NCBI GenBank assembly: GCA_036501085.1 | Contig: DASYAZ010000098.1 | Coordinates: forward strand, 1 to 28,047 | Reading direction: 5' to 3' | Source: GCA-003244245 sp036501085 | GTDB taxonomy: Bacteria > Actinomycetota > Actinomycetes > Mycobacteriales > Pseudonocardiaceae | Length of the DNA stretch: 28,047 nt | The notes under the pieces: model-generated | The model's database searches: none | The model's input: only the letters and a program-made list of their open reading frames with translations | What the model was told of the DNA's origin: nothing | Translations under genes and position numbers: made by a program | Part shown: piece by piece, positions 17,071-24,395 of the stretch | Layout: every line of letters begins with the position of its first letter | Position numbering within the stretch: position 1 is the stretch's first letter

Positions 17071-18573
17071 TCACCCCGACCCTTCCGACGGTAGCGCGGG
17101 CCTATCCGGTTTCCGGGAGCTGTCCGATACCTCGTCCGATTGTCCAGAGCTCCGCTGGTGCGGCAAGGATGACTCGTGCGGTTGCTCGGGCTCGGACCGT
17201 CGGGTGGCCTCAGAGCGCGCTTTGGCCGCATCGGGCGGTCCGGGCTGTGACGGTGACCTCATCTCGTGCCGCCGCTCGGGCCCCTCGGGGCGCTGGTGCC
17301 TATCCACTGAACCAGCGGTGCCCGGAGAGCCAGAGTCATCGGGCTGCCCCGATTTGCCGGTGTGCGATCCCGAAGTGTCACCAGGCTGGCCGTGCCGGCC
17401 TGGATTGCCGGGCATGGCTGGATCGTGGGACCTGTCCTGCTGGCTGGGTTTAGCCGATTCGTCAGTTCCCTCCGGTTGACCGGATTTGTCCGATCGCGCG
17501 GACCCCTCTGGCTGGCGCGGTGTCCGCGGCTGGTCCGGTGTCCGCGGCTGGTCCGGTGTCTGCTGCCGGCCCGGCACGGTTGGGTCCTCGGTCCCCTCCG
17601 GCCGGCCAGGTTTCTCCGGCCGCCGGGGCTCTTTCGGCTGATCCCGCTCCTCCTGATCCGGCCGTGAACTGGCGCCCGGGTACCTAGCCTCGTCCCGCCA
17701 CCCATCTCGGTGTGGCGGCGGCCCCTCATGCGGGTAATAGCACCAGCCGCCGTCACCGCGCACTTGACGTCCACTACATCGTGCCGGAGGGGTATAACAC
17801 CGACCGTCATCGCCTCGAAGCTCACCGCGGGGGCACGCCGCGAGCCGCCAGCAGTGCGCTCCATCGGAGAACTCGTCAGATCCACAATGGGGACCATTTT
17901 GCGTCACGATGACTTTTTGAGGATGGAAACCAGACCACGGGACACCCCGGTAGACCGGCACTGCGTTCAACCGGACCATCGGCGTCAACGGGTTGCCACA
18001 AGCACACCGAACCCGGGCGACCCCTTTGGCATCCACGAGAACGGTGGTGCCTTTCTCCAGAATTGACTGAACAGGATGGGTCGTCCCGTTGGCAAACTGA
18101 TAATTGGTGACCCTGAGGTCCCCATCGAGGAGACGTGGAGTGAGTTCGTGAACATAGGAAGAAATCTGTTGAACCGCGACCTTGTTCCCGCCGCTCCAGC
18201 TCAACGTTGGGTCGGAGTTGAGCGACTTCACCCAGGCCGCGGCGGCCTCTGAATGGGCAACCAGGTACGAGACGAGCTTCCCAGAATCGCAGGTCCTTTG
18301 ATTATCGACAACGGTTACCGCGTGAACCGGCGGCTCTATTTTACCGCCTTGTCCAGCGATTGCGTTGTTTCCATCTGCAAAATTTTGCGCACTTCGGGGC
18401 AGTGGCACGAAGGGGTTATGTCCAACGCTGCCGCCAGACTCCAGATACACCTGATTATCCGGCGGCGCCGCGTGCTGCCGAACCACCAGCATCGTCAACA
18501 GTCCTACGGCAAGCAGGGCGACCACAAACAACGCCATGACGGCCCGTTGCGAGTGCAACCAGCGCGTGCTCAT
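17071..18573 (-). CDS. DUF6777-type membrane-anchored protein with long disordered tail
   Basis: The product has 500 residues from ATG 18573 behind AGCAGGGGG. One membrane helix (about 12-31) anchors it with a short cytoplasmic N-terminus. The exported domain (40-225) has the features I associate with DUF6777: TCDSGKLVSYLVAHSEAAAAW, YVHELTPRLLDGDLRVTNYQ and RVRCACGNPLTP (187-198). Residues 228-280 carry seven Cys in a small Gly/Arg-rich segment (CYTPPARCSGRQ, GGWCYYPHEG). From about 285 to the end the sequence is Pro/Arg/Glu/Gln/Ser-rich, with repeated TPDQPR and no predicted fold. Biological role unknown. The base composition of the tail is repetitive, including an 18-bp tandem repeat. Confidence 0.8.
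   Translation of the reverse strand: MSTRWLHSQRAVMALFVVALLAVGLLTMLVVRQHAAPPDNQVYLESGGSVGHNPFVPLPRSAQNFADGNNAIAGQGGKIEPPVHAVTVVDNQRTCDSGKLVSYLVAHSEAAAAWVKSLNSDPTLSWSGGNKVAVQQISSYVHELTPRLLDGDLRVTNYQFANGTTHPVQSILEKGTTVLVDAKGVARVRCACGNPLTPMVRLNAVPVYRGVPWSGFHPQKVIVTQNGPHCGSDEFSDGAHCWRLAACPRGELRGDDGRCYTPPARCSGRQVRGDGGWCYYPHEGPPPHRDGWRDEARYPGASSRPDQEERDQPKEPRRPEKPGRPEGTEDPTVPGRQQTPDQPRTPDQPRTPRQPEGSARSDKSGQPEGTDESAKPSQQDRSHDPAMPGNPGRHGQPGDTSGSHTGKSGQPDDSGSPGTAGSVDRHQRPEGPERRHEMRSPSQPGPPDAAKARSEATRRSEPEQPHESSLPHQRSSGQSDEVSDSSRKPDRPALPSEGSG
17521..17556 (-). repeat. 18-bp tandem repeat in the DUF6777 tail
   Basis: TGTCCGCGGCTGGTCCGG occurs twice in a row, followed by a diverged third unit. It encodes the repeated TPDQPR units of the disordered tail and is probably length-variable. 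Confidence 0.8.
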
Positions 18574-19385
18574 CGCACTGCCCCCTGCTCGGTACGGCGT
18601 CCCAGCAAACCAGGCCAGAACGAATAGTCAGAATGAGAAATGTTAAAAATTGACGGGATTAAGCGAGTGGGCAGCGCGGAACGAGCGCATCGCGTACCGA
18701 CCCGAGCGGACGCATGACGGCAGCTTGGCGCCTAACTCGGAGATCTGTCACGTTGCCCTGGCCAGTCCGGCCTATGATCGCATTCCTTGTAGCGTGCACA
18801 CAGAAACTCGGTGACCTCCTATGGGCATGGTCCCCGACCGTGGAGAAGCCTAGGGCGAGCGGTAGCCGATGTCAAGGAGTGACCAAGTGGTTGCTCAGCG
18901 TGTCGGATCGCCCCAGCTGATCCATCCGGTCACCAGGCCATCCGTGGCCCACAACGGTATGAACAGCCGGTCATACCTCTGATATCGCCCAGAGTGCGAC
19001 TTTTCGGCAATGCGATACGCCGGATCACCCAGACCTCCTGGCGGCAGGACCAGCCGTCGCCCTGGCGTTTCGTACTCCAGGTGAACATGAGGAAGCCGGC
19101 GATTGACGAGCTGTTTGCAACAAACACCACTAGCTACTAAAGGTAGCAGAGGTCCTAGATTCCACCCACAAGAGTGGCTATGCTCCCTCAATCGAGTTAC
19201 ACTGACTACGAACGGTGCGAAGGTCTAGCGGATTATCGGATTCTCGGCAGAGGTTCGTTCTCGATCGTCCTTTGGTGCCAGCCGCCACCGTGCAACCCGT
19301 GCGGGTTTCTGCGAATAGCGGTCAGCGTCATGACGATCCCGTGTCGGCCCGGTCACAGCTCGTAAGCGCGAGAGGACAGCACACC
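18574..19385. other. Gene-poor stretch of about 0.8 kb
   Basis: No convincing gene. The part around 18640-18665 is AT-rich for this genome and may hold the promoter of the DUF6777 gene. On the minus strand 18895-19191 is open for 98 codons from a TTG; its end (YDRLFIPLWATDGLVTGWI, then SWGDPTR) is weakly reminiscent of the last strands of a GAF domain (FVPL..DG..LG..S...P). With no good start it may be a gene fragment. The rest looks like ordinary spacer. Confidence 0.4.
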
Positions 19386-19565
19386 GTGGGAGCGATAATT
19401 CAGACACTGACGCTGGCGACCGTTCTACTGATGATCGGTGTGATCTGCTTGGCTGTCGGGACTGCGGGTTTCGTCTGGAGTGCCCGACGCGATCGGGAAC
19501 GGATGGAAAGGCAGGCTCGATCAGTCCCGCCGGTCGACGACGATTTCCACCAACCGGTTACCTGA
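19386..19565 (+). CDS. Small single-helix membrane protein
   Basis: The product has 59 residues. The start is GTG 19386, with GAGAGGA nine bases upstream. One strong membrane helix (about 4-29: TLATVLLMIGVICLAVGTAG) is followed by a basic, then acidic, tail (SARRDRERMERQARSVPPVDDD). The positive residues after the helix suggest N-out/C-in topology. It is too short for a known domain and I do not recognise a family. It converges with the NlpC/P60 gene, the two stops being 7 bp apart. Coding status rests on the ribosome site and the clean helix. Confidence 0.55.
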   Translation: MGAIIQTLTLATVLLMIGVICLAVGTAGFVWSARRDRERMERQARSVPPVDDDFHQPVT

Positions 19566-19572
19566 ACGCCGC

Positions 19573-20517
19573 TCAGACAACTCGGCGGGCCCCGACGAAG
19601 CCGTTGAGATACATGCTCCGGACATGGACCGGTGTGCCCGGCTGGGAAGCTTCCGCGATCTTGCCGTCTCCCACGTAGATGGCGACATGGCTCACTGGCC
19701 GGTAGAAGAACAGTAGGTCGCCCGGCTGCAGGTGGCTGACGCTGACCGGGCGACCAGCCGTGGCCTGCGCAGCCGCAGTGCGGGGCAGCGTGAGACCGGC
19801 TTTCTGGTAAGTCCATTTCACCAGACCGCTGCAATCAAAACCACCTGGTGCGCTGCCGCCATAGACATAGGGCGTGCCCAGCTGGGCCAGCGCCGCACCG
19901 ACAGCGCGGGACGCGACACTCGGCAGGGTTTGCGCGGGCGCCGCTGGTGCCGCCGCAGAACCGGGAGGCTTGATCGCGGGTGCGTTCACTTCATCGGGCG
20001 CACCGCCGCGAACCCGCAGGCGCTGTCCGATGGTAATGACATTCGGGTCGGCGATCGTGTCTCGGTTGTCGTCGTAGAGCTGCTGCCATCCACCGGGCAC
20101 CCGGTGGACGTTGGCAATCTGGGTCAAGGTGTCACCGCTGACCACAACGTAGTCCGGGGTGGGGACGCTGGGAGCCGGCGCGGCGGCAGGGATGAAGGAC
20201 GCCACCGGGAAGCCCGGCGCCGCGTGTTTCGGCACCGAAGGGGCGAGGTGTTTCGCTGGGGTCCGATCGCTGGCATGGCGCCCGCATTGTGACTGGTCGA
20301 CGGGGTTTACCTGCTGTTCCCCGGTGGCACCGAGGAACCCGGTGCTGGTGTTGACTGCCCGGGCCCCGCCAGGCAGGCACGGGGCGAACGCGTCCCAGTT
20401 GGCGTGTGGCACGGCGTACGCCGTAGCGACAAGGCCGCCAGCAGCCAGCGTGGCGCTGGTGACGTTGACGACGCTGCGCCGGCGGCGGGCAATGAAGCGA
20501 CGGTGCTTGCCAGACAT
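19573..20517 (-). CDS. Secreted peptidoglycan endopeptidase, LysM plus NlpC/P60
   Basis: The product has 314 residues from ATG 20517. A basic N-terminus (KHRRFIARRRR) and a hydrophobic segment (17-36) form a signal peptide. After a linker, a LysM domain lies at about 122-168 (YVVVSGDTLTQIA; NVITIGQRLRV) and binds glycan. A Pro/Ala linker leads to the NlpC/P60 domain (200-314). Catalytic Cys229 is in FDCSGLVKW and His277 in VSHVAIYVG; Glu289 sits at the RipA-like third position. It cleaves stem-peptide bonds in peptidoglycan outside the membrane during growth or division. The upstream 270 bp contain AT-rich direct repeats inside an inverted repeat; no c-di-AMP riboswitch, often seen before such genes, could be found. 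Confidence 0.93.
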   Translation of the reverse strand: MSGKHRRFIARRRRSVVNVTSATLAAGGLVATAYAVPHANWDAFAPCLPGGARAVNTSTGFLGATGEQQVNPVDQSQCGRHASDRTPAKHLAPSVPKHAAPGFPVASFIPAAAPAPSVPTPDYVVVSGDTLTQIANVHRVPGGWQQLYDDNRDTIADPNVITIGQRLRVRGGAPDEVNAPAIKPPGSAAAPAAPAQTLPSVASRAVGAALAQLGTPYVYGGSAPGGFDCSGLVKWTYQKAGLTLPRTAAAQATAGRPVSVSHLQPGDLLFFYRPVSHVAIYVGDGKIAEASQPGTPVHVRSMYLNGFVGARRVV

Positions 20518-20650
20518 TGATGCCTACCGTTCCCAGCCACGTCCGGGGACGGGCCGGTGTGCTTGGAGTCACATGATCACGCGTATCACCTCACGCATCA
20601 GCCTCGGGAGCACCACAAGAAACAGTGAACAGCGCCCAACGGCAAGCAGG

Positions 20651-20783
20651 GATCGGTCAGTGGCGTTGTGGCACTTGATTGATTTTTTTAGATATGGTTG
20701 ATTTTTTTAGATACAGTTTGGGTGAAGGCAGCCAACTCAGACGGATCAGAGACCAAGCACTACCGTCTGGTCACTGACCGATC
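20651..20783. repeat. AT-rich direct repeats inside an inverted repeat
   Basis: TTGATTTTTTTAGATA occurs at 20679-20694 and again at 20698-20713, a 19-bp period. The pair is enclosed by the 12-bp inverted repeat GATCGGTCAGTG (20651-20662) and its complement (20772-20783). A 7-bp dyad CAGACGG/CCGTCTG (20738-20744, 20763-20769) lies inside and could end the small membrane gene whose stop is at 20789. The AT-rich pair may be promoter or operator DNA for the NlpC gene, or a relic of insertion. Confidence 0.6.
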
Positions 20784-20788
20784 ACCGG

Positions 20789-21031
20789 TCACCGATACTG
20801 ACCGTGCCGAGGACTCGAATCCTCGCTGTTGAGGGACCCCCGCCTCGCGCTTTCAATGGCTTCCCACTGCTTCGCGAGCATCTGAAATTCTTTGTTCAAG
20901 AATTGTTGCATTGCCGCCTGTTTTTTGGCCCGCGCTTGGAGCGCCTGCTCCGTGAGCGCGTATCCAATCAGCACGCCGAGCAGCAGCAGGAGGGATGCAG
21001 CCAAGACGATCAAGCCTGAGGTCGTATGCAC
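20789..21031 (-). CDS. Small membrane protein with a helical cytoplasmic tail
   Basis: The product has 80 residues. The start is GTG 21031, with GGGGAGA six bases upstream; the open frame continues to 21106 without a ribosome site. A membrane helix (about 6-26: LIVLAASLLLLLGVLIGYAL) is followed by a long charged helix (TEQALQARAKKQAAMQQFLNKEFQMLAKQWEAIE is split here only by my reading) likely to form a coiled coil, then a polar tail. No family recognised. The neighbours are the NlpC/P60 hydrolase downstream on the same strand and a divergent pterin dehydratase gene. It may be an accessory membrane protein; nothing in the sequence fixes a function. Confidence 0.6.
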   Translation of the reverse strand: MHTTSGLIVLAASLLLLLGVLIGYALTEQALQARAKKQAAMQQFLNKEFQMLAKQWEAIESARRGSLNSEDSSPRHGQYR

Positions 21032-21300
21032 GTTTTCTCCCCGGGACAGATGCTGGCGCGAGTTTGCTCGCCTCGCCAGCTTGCCGCTCGTCCCGCGAAT
21101 CGTCATCGCTTCTACGGATCATCTTCCACCTGCGTCAGATGATGAAGCCGCGATACATCAGATGAAGTATTCGTCACGACCCGTACATCTGCGGGCTGAT
21201 GTTGGTCGGGCGACCCGGCTCCGATCTGACCGTTTCAATAAATTTGTCTGGTTCCGCCCGTCGGTGATGACGTAGTGGTGGGCGATAGTAGGCTGACCAT

Positions 21301-21642
21301 ATGAGCGACCAAGATCTCGCCGCGCAGGTCTGCACCGCGTGCAGGCCCGGGACCCCTTCACTCGAGGAAGCGCACGCCGCGGAGTTGCACCAACAGATCG
21401 ATCCCGCATGGGAGCGCGAGACCAACCGAGCCCTCCACCGGGTCTTCACGTTCCCGAACTTTCGCGACAGCTTCACCTTAGCCACCCAGATCGCGTTATT
21501 GGCCGAGTCGCAAGGCCACCACCCCGACCTGGAAGTGAGCTGGGGCAAGCTGGGGGTGACCTTCACGACGCATGCCGCCGGGGGGCTGACTGAAAGCGAC
21601 TTCATCATGGCCGCCAAGGTCGATCAGTTTGCTCCGGGATAG
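21301..21642 (+). CDS. Pterin-4a-carbinolamine dehydratase (4a-hydroxytetrahydrobiopterin dehydratase)
   Basis: The product has 113 residues, family length, from ATG 21301. It dehydrates 4a-hydroxytetrahydropterin to quinonoid dihydropterin in recycling the cofactor of aromatic amino acid hydroxylases; many bacterial members have other or unknown pterin-related roles. Family signatures: FTFPNFRDSF (49-58), ESQGHHPDLEVSWGKLGVTF with the catalytic His pair (about 69-88), TTH (about 89-91), and GLTESDFIMAAKVD at the end. The N-terminal CTAC...GTPSLE resembles the CxAC..G..PL of bacterial members. No phenylalanine hydroxylase is adjacent. A molybdopterin-related role is sometimes proposed for this fold but is not supported by position, as the Mo genes lie 5 kb away. 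Confidence 0.92.
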   Translation: MSDQDLAAQVCTACRPGTPSLEEAHAAELHQQIDPAWERETNRALHRVFTFPNFRDSFTLATQIALLAESQGHHPDLEVSWGKLGVTFTTHAAGGLTESDFIMAAKVDQFAPG

Positions 21643-21665
21643 CGGCGGGCAGCCACCTCTCCGCG

Positions 21666-22100
21666 CTACAGCGTCCCTTCACCGCGGATAGCTCCGACGT
21701 TGCGCGCTGTGACGGCGGGCGAGCCCGGGACCAACCCCCAGGAGATGAGCCTGCGGGGGTAGATGCGGATGACCTCGGCGCTGTACCCCTGGCGCAGCGG
21801 ACCATGGTCGGATATCGCCTCCGCGAGCCCCCTGATTTCGATGCCGCGATCAATAAAAGGCTCGAAGCAGACAACGTCGTCAATGACGATCGAAACTCGT
21901 GGATCTTTTTTTACGTTACGGAACTTTTGAGTGGACCCCATGTCCCAACCACCGATTTCAATGGCGTCGAGGTCGAGATTCAGCTCGAAGACGACCGGAC
22001 GCACCTGCGGGCCACCGCCCGGCCCTATAGTGGCCAGCCGAGCCAACCGCTGGGTCTGCAGATAGCTGAGCTCGTCGCCGGTGAACAGGATGGCCCCCAC
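21666..22100 (-). CDS. PPOX-class flavin/F420-dependent oxidoreductase family protein
   Basis: The product has 144 residues from GTG 22100; the frame is open upstream to 22289 but without family sequence. It has a split-barrel fold like pyridoxamine-phosphate oxidase. Motifs typical of the actinobacterial group: FTGDELSYLQTQRLARLATI, then GPQVRPVVFEL, an IEIGGWDMGSTQKFRNVKKD segment, DPRVSIVIDD, and the end EVIRIYPRRLISWGL. These proteins bind F420 or FMN and reduce unknown small molecules. A large hairpin (22104-22149) abuts the start codon on the 5' side and may hide the ribosome site. It is divergent from the TauD-like pair and converges with the pterin dehydratase gene. Substrate unknown. 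Confidence 0.85.
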   Translation of the reverse strand: MGAILFTGDELSYLQTQRLARLATIGPGGGPQVRPVVFELNLDLDAIEIGGWDMGSTQKFRNVKKDPRVSIVIDDVVCFEPFIDRGIEIRGLAEAISDHGPLRQGYSAEVIRIYPRRLISWGLVPGSPAVTARNVGAIRGEGTL

Positions 22101-22103
22101 TCC

Positions 22104-22149
22104 GGGTTGAGGGCCCCCTGAACTGGTGGAGCTGAGGGGGTCCGAACCC
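22104..22149 (-). promoter_or_regulatory. Hairpin immediately before the PPOX gene start
   Basis: GGGTT (22104-22108) pairs with AACCC (22145-22149), GG with CC, and CCCCCT (22114-22119) with AGGGGG (22135-22140), leaving a 15-nt loop. The stem ends three bases before the GTG. In the RNA the only GGGGG stretch near the start would be paired, so translation could be controlled; an operator dyad is the alternative. Confidence 0.45.
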
Positions 22150-22418
22150 TGAGGTTGTTCTACACCTCCACACCGCGCAGGGCGCCGGAGGATCACGGTG
22201 CCGCTGGGACCTGTCCGCGAAGGCGCGCACTTCGAGCTCGTGTGACGAAGCCACACCTCACACCGCATATACAGATAGTTAGCTATCACTCTTTCGAGTC
22301 AGCATATACGCATGTGGGTGAGCGAGGTGTTCTGGCTGACGCCGCGATGCCAGGCGCCACGTGCGTTCCGTGACGAGACGGATGATCATTTTCTTGGATC
22401 CCGCCGAGGAGCAGGCTC
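22150..22418. other. Divergent intergenic region PPOX/TauD
   Basis: About 270 bp with no gene. It contains an AT-rich patch with the dyad GATAG-TTAG-CTATC near 22273-22286 and TATACA/TATACG hexamers, a plausible control region for the dioxygenase pair. The ribosome site GAGGAG lies before ATG 22419. Confidence 0.4.
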
Positions 22419-23258
22419 ATGGTGGACATGGCAGCCGACGCAAGGGATGCGGCCTCGTCTGATGGCGTGACGGTCACACCGTTGACGCCGGTGATCGGTG
22501 CGGAGATCAGTGGTGTGGATCTGCGCGGTCCGTTGGGTCCTGGGCTGCGTGATGAGTTCCACCGGTTGTTGCTTCGGCATCGGGTCCTGTTCTGGCGCGA
22601 CCAGTACCTGAACACCGAGGAGCAGATCGCCTTCGCTGAGGCATTCGGTCCGATCCTGGTCTTTTCCAGCATCGCCCCTGCTGATCCAGCTCACCCCGGC
22701 GTTCACGAGGTGCACGGCAGCACGGTCGGTTGGCACATTGACGCAAGCAGCATGCTGGCACCGCCGGTGGCCACGGTGCTGCGCGCGGTCGAGGTCCCAC
22801 CCCGCGGGGGAGACACGATATGGGCGAGCGGGGTAGCCGCCTACGAAGGACTGCCCGGCCGGCTCAAGGAACAACTGGAGAACAGGTACGCCACCCACAC
22901 TGGTGCACAGTGGATTCGGGGAACCGATCGTCCGGATAGTCCGCTCGTCGCGCATCCCCTGGTACGTACCCATCCTGAGACCGGAGAGCGGCATCTCTAC
23001 CTCAACCTGGCGCCCTGGGTGGAGCCCCTGGTCCTCGGCATGAACACGGAGGAAAGTGCTGAACTGGTCGAGGAGCTGAGGCAGGAGTATCTCCGGCCGG
23101 AATACCAGGTCCGGTTCCACTGGAGCCCAGGGGCGATCGCGATATGGGACAACCGCGTTGTGCAGCACACCGGCACCCAGGATTACGGCGAGTTCCCCAG
23201 ACGCATGAAGAGAATCTGTCTCGCGAGCTTCCATGAGTCGGAAGAAGCCGTCCCTTGA
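22419..23258 (+). CDS. TauD/TfdA-family Fe(II)/2-oxoglutarate dioxygenase
   Basis: The product has 279 residues, full length, from ATG 22419 behind GAGGAG. It hydroxylates or cleaves a small substrate using Fe(II), O2 and 2-oxoglutarate. The iron ligands are visible: His106 and Asp108 in GWHIDAS and His250 in VVQHTGTQDY; Arg261/Arg262 after it would bind the 2-oxoglutarate carboxylate. The start VTVTPLTPVIGAEISGVDL is the classic TauD beginning, and DNRVVQHTGTQDY also matches that group. Its stop TGA overlaps the TTG start of a second dioxygenase (TTGA), implying coupled translation of the pair. Whether the substrate is taurine, an alkyl sulfate, an aryloxyacetate or a pathway intermediate cannot be told; no sulfonate transporter is nearby. 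Confidence 0.92.
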   Translation: MVDMAADARDAASSDGVTVTPLTPVIGAEISGVDLRGPLGPGLRDEFHRLLLRHRVLFWRDQYLNTEEQIAFAEAFGPILVFSSIAPADPAHPGVHEVHGSTVGWHIDASSMLAPPVATVLRAVEVPPRGGDTIWASGVAAYEGLPGRLKEQLENRYATHTGAQWIRGTDRPDSPLVAHPLVRTHPETGERHLYLNLAPWVEPLVLGMNTEESAELVEELRQEYLRPEYQVRFHWSPGAIAIWDNRVVQHTGTQDYGEFPRRMKRICLASFHESEEAVP

Positions 23259-24123
23259 CAAGTCACAACTACGTAGACAACGCGGGCATCCTGCCGGAGC
23301 GAACGACCGATCCCGAGGAGGCGTTCCTGCTCTGGTCGATCCACGGCGCATCAATCCTGGTCACCGGCCGCACCGATGCCCAGGCGCTCGTCGAGGGGGT
23401 CCGGGCTATCTTCCGGACCCACCGACGGCAGACCCGATACTGGGAATGGTCGCGACCAACACCGATGCCGCAGAGGTGGGCTACGACCCCAGCACCCGGA
23501 CGATCCTCAGCAATTCGCACAGCCGTTTGGATGCGCACACCGACGGCGCCAGAGGCTTCAGCGACCAATACCCAGACCTGCTGGCACTTCTGTGCGCACA
23601 ACAGGCTGCGTCGGGCGGCGAGTCCTTCATGGTGGACGGACAGTACCTGTGCGACGCGATCGCCAGGGATCCGGAACAGCGGCACCTGGCGCGGTTCTTG
23701 TGGGGCGTCCCGATCGAGCAGTGCATGCCGATGGGAGACACACCACCAGAGAGCCCGAACTACCTCCGCAGCCGAAGGCCGGTGGCATCCAGGACTCCAG
23801 GCGGCCGGCCCACGGTTCGCTACCACCAGCATCAACGAGCCCTCGACGACGGACCCGCCGATGACCGGGACCGTGCCCACCTGGCCACCTGGCAACTTCT
23901 CGGCCAGCAGGCGGCAGCTGCGGCACCACGATTCCTGCTCCGACCAGGGGAGCTCCTCAGCGTCGACAACTATCGCGTCTTTCATGGCCGCGAGCCCTAC
24001 CCGGGCAGTGAGCGGCTCCTGCACCGGATACTGGCATTTACCGACATGTCCTTCGGTGGCCGTAACATAGGCCCGGCCGGGGGGCGGCGCCCGGGCAGCA
24101 ATTCTGCGACTGTTCAGCCATGA
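23255..24123 (+). pseudogene. Second TauD-like dioxygenase gene, frameshifted near 23414
   Basis: Translation from TTG 23255 gives ILPERTTDPEEAFLLWSIHG and continues to GVRAIFR, then leaves the conserved frame. The rest (DPPTADPILGMVATNTDAAE, HTDG, VDNYRVFHGREPYPG, RLLHRILAF) is in another frame up to TGA 24121-24123. The break lies at TTCCGGACCC (23411-23420); one extra G would restore about 289 continuous residues. The iron ligands HTD (23535-23543) and the His in FHGRE are intact, and the end has the usual Arg. So the gene was recently functional, is truly broken, or carries a one-base sequence error. It overlaps the first dioxygenase gene by 4 bp and probably worked in the same pathway. 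Confidence 0.8.
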
Positions 24124-24217
24124 TCGTTCCCGTTGGCGTCCTGCCGCACGAGATTCCTGCCGGACAACACGGCGACGCTGCGCGCTTCGCTCGGCGCGAT
24201 CGATGTTCTGCTCGACG

Positions 24218-24370
24218 AAGTCATACCAGGTGCCGGTGAAGGCGCCCGATACCACCGAGGACGTCGCTCCAATTGCCGCGGCGATGCGTCGCATCGTGTC
24301 AACCCAACCGACGCCGGTGCCGTTGGTGGCCGAGCAGGCCGCGACGATCGAGTCGTTGACTGACCCGGGT
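24218..24370 (-). pseudogene. Fragment of an HTH-type regulator (relative of 27159-27653)
   Basis: On the minus strand the codons for WVDTMRRIAAAIGATSSVV and SGAFTGTWYDF match residues about 42-78 of the intact regulator at 27159-27653 (VDTMRRIAAAIGATQSVV, SGAFTGTWYDF). At DNA level 24218-24300 aligns without gaps to 27418-27500. Before Trp-Val the similarity fades (a SIVAACSATNGTG stretch), and after WYDF it stops. There is no start codon with a ribosome site and no rest of the domain, so this is a gene fragment. Confidence 0.7.
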
Positions 24371-24395
24371 CAGCAGCGCTCTACTTCGTCGGCGT

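Noticed and set aside
17521..17570. CRISPR-like short repeats
   Set aside because: Head-to-tail 18-bp units without spacers, in frame with a disordered protein tail.
20518..20650. c-di-AMP riboswitch before the NlpC/P60 gene
   Set aside because: Expected because such genes often carry one in actinobacteria, but I could not find the conserved motifs of that RNA in the leader.
20805..20824. tRNA T-arm-like segment (CGAGG-ACTCGAAT-CCTCG)
   Set aside because: The loop has eight bases without TTC, and no acceptor, D or anticodon arms are present; it lies at the end of a small membrane protein gene.
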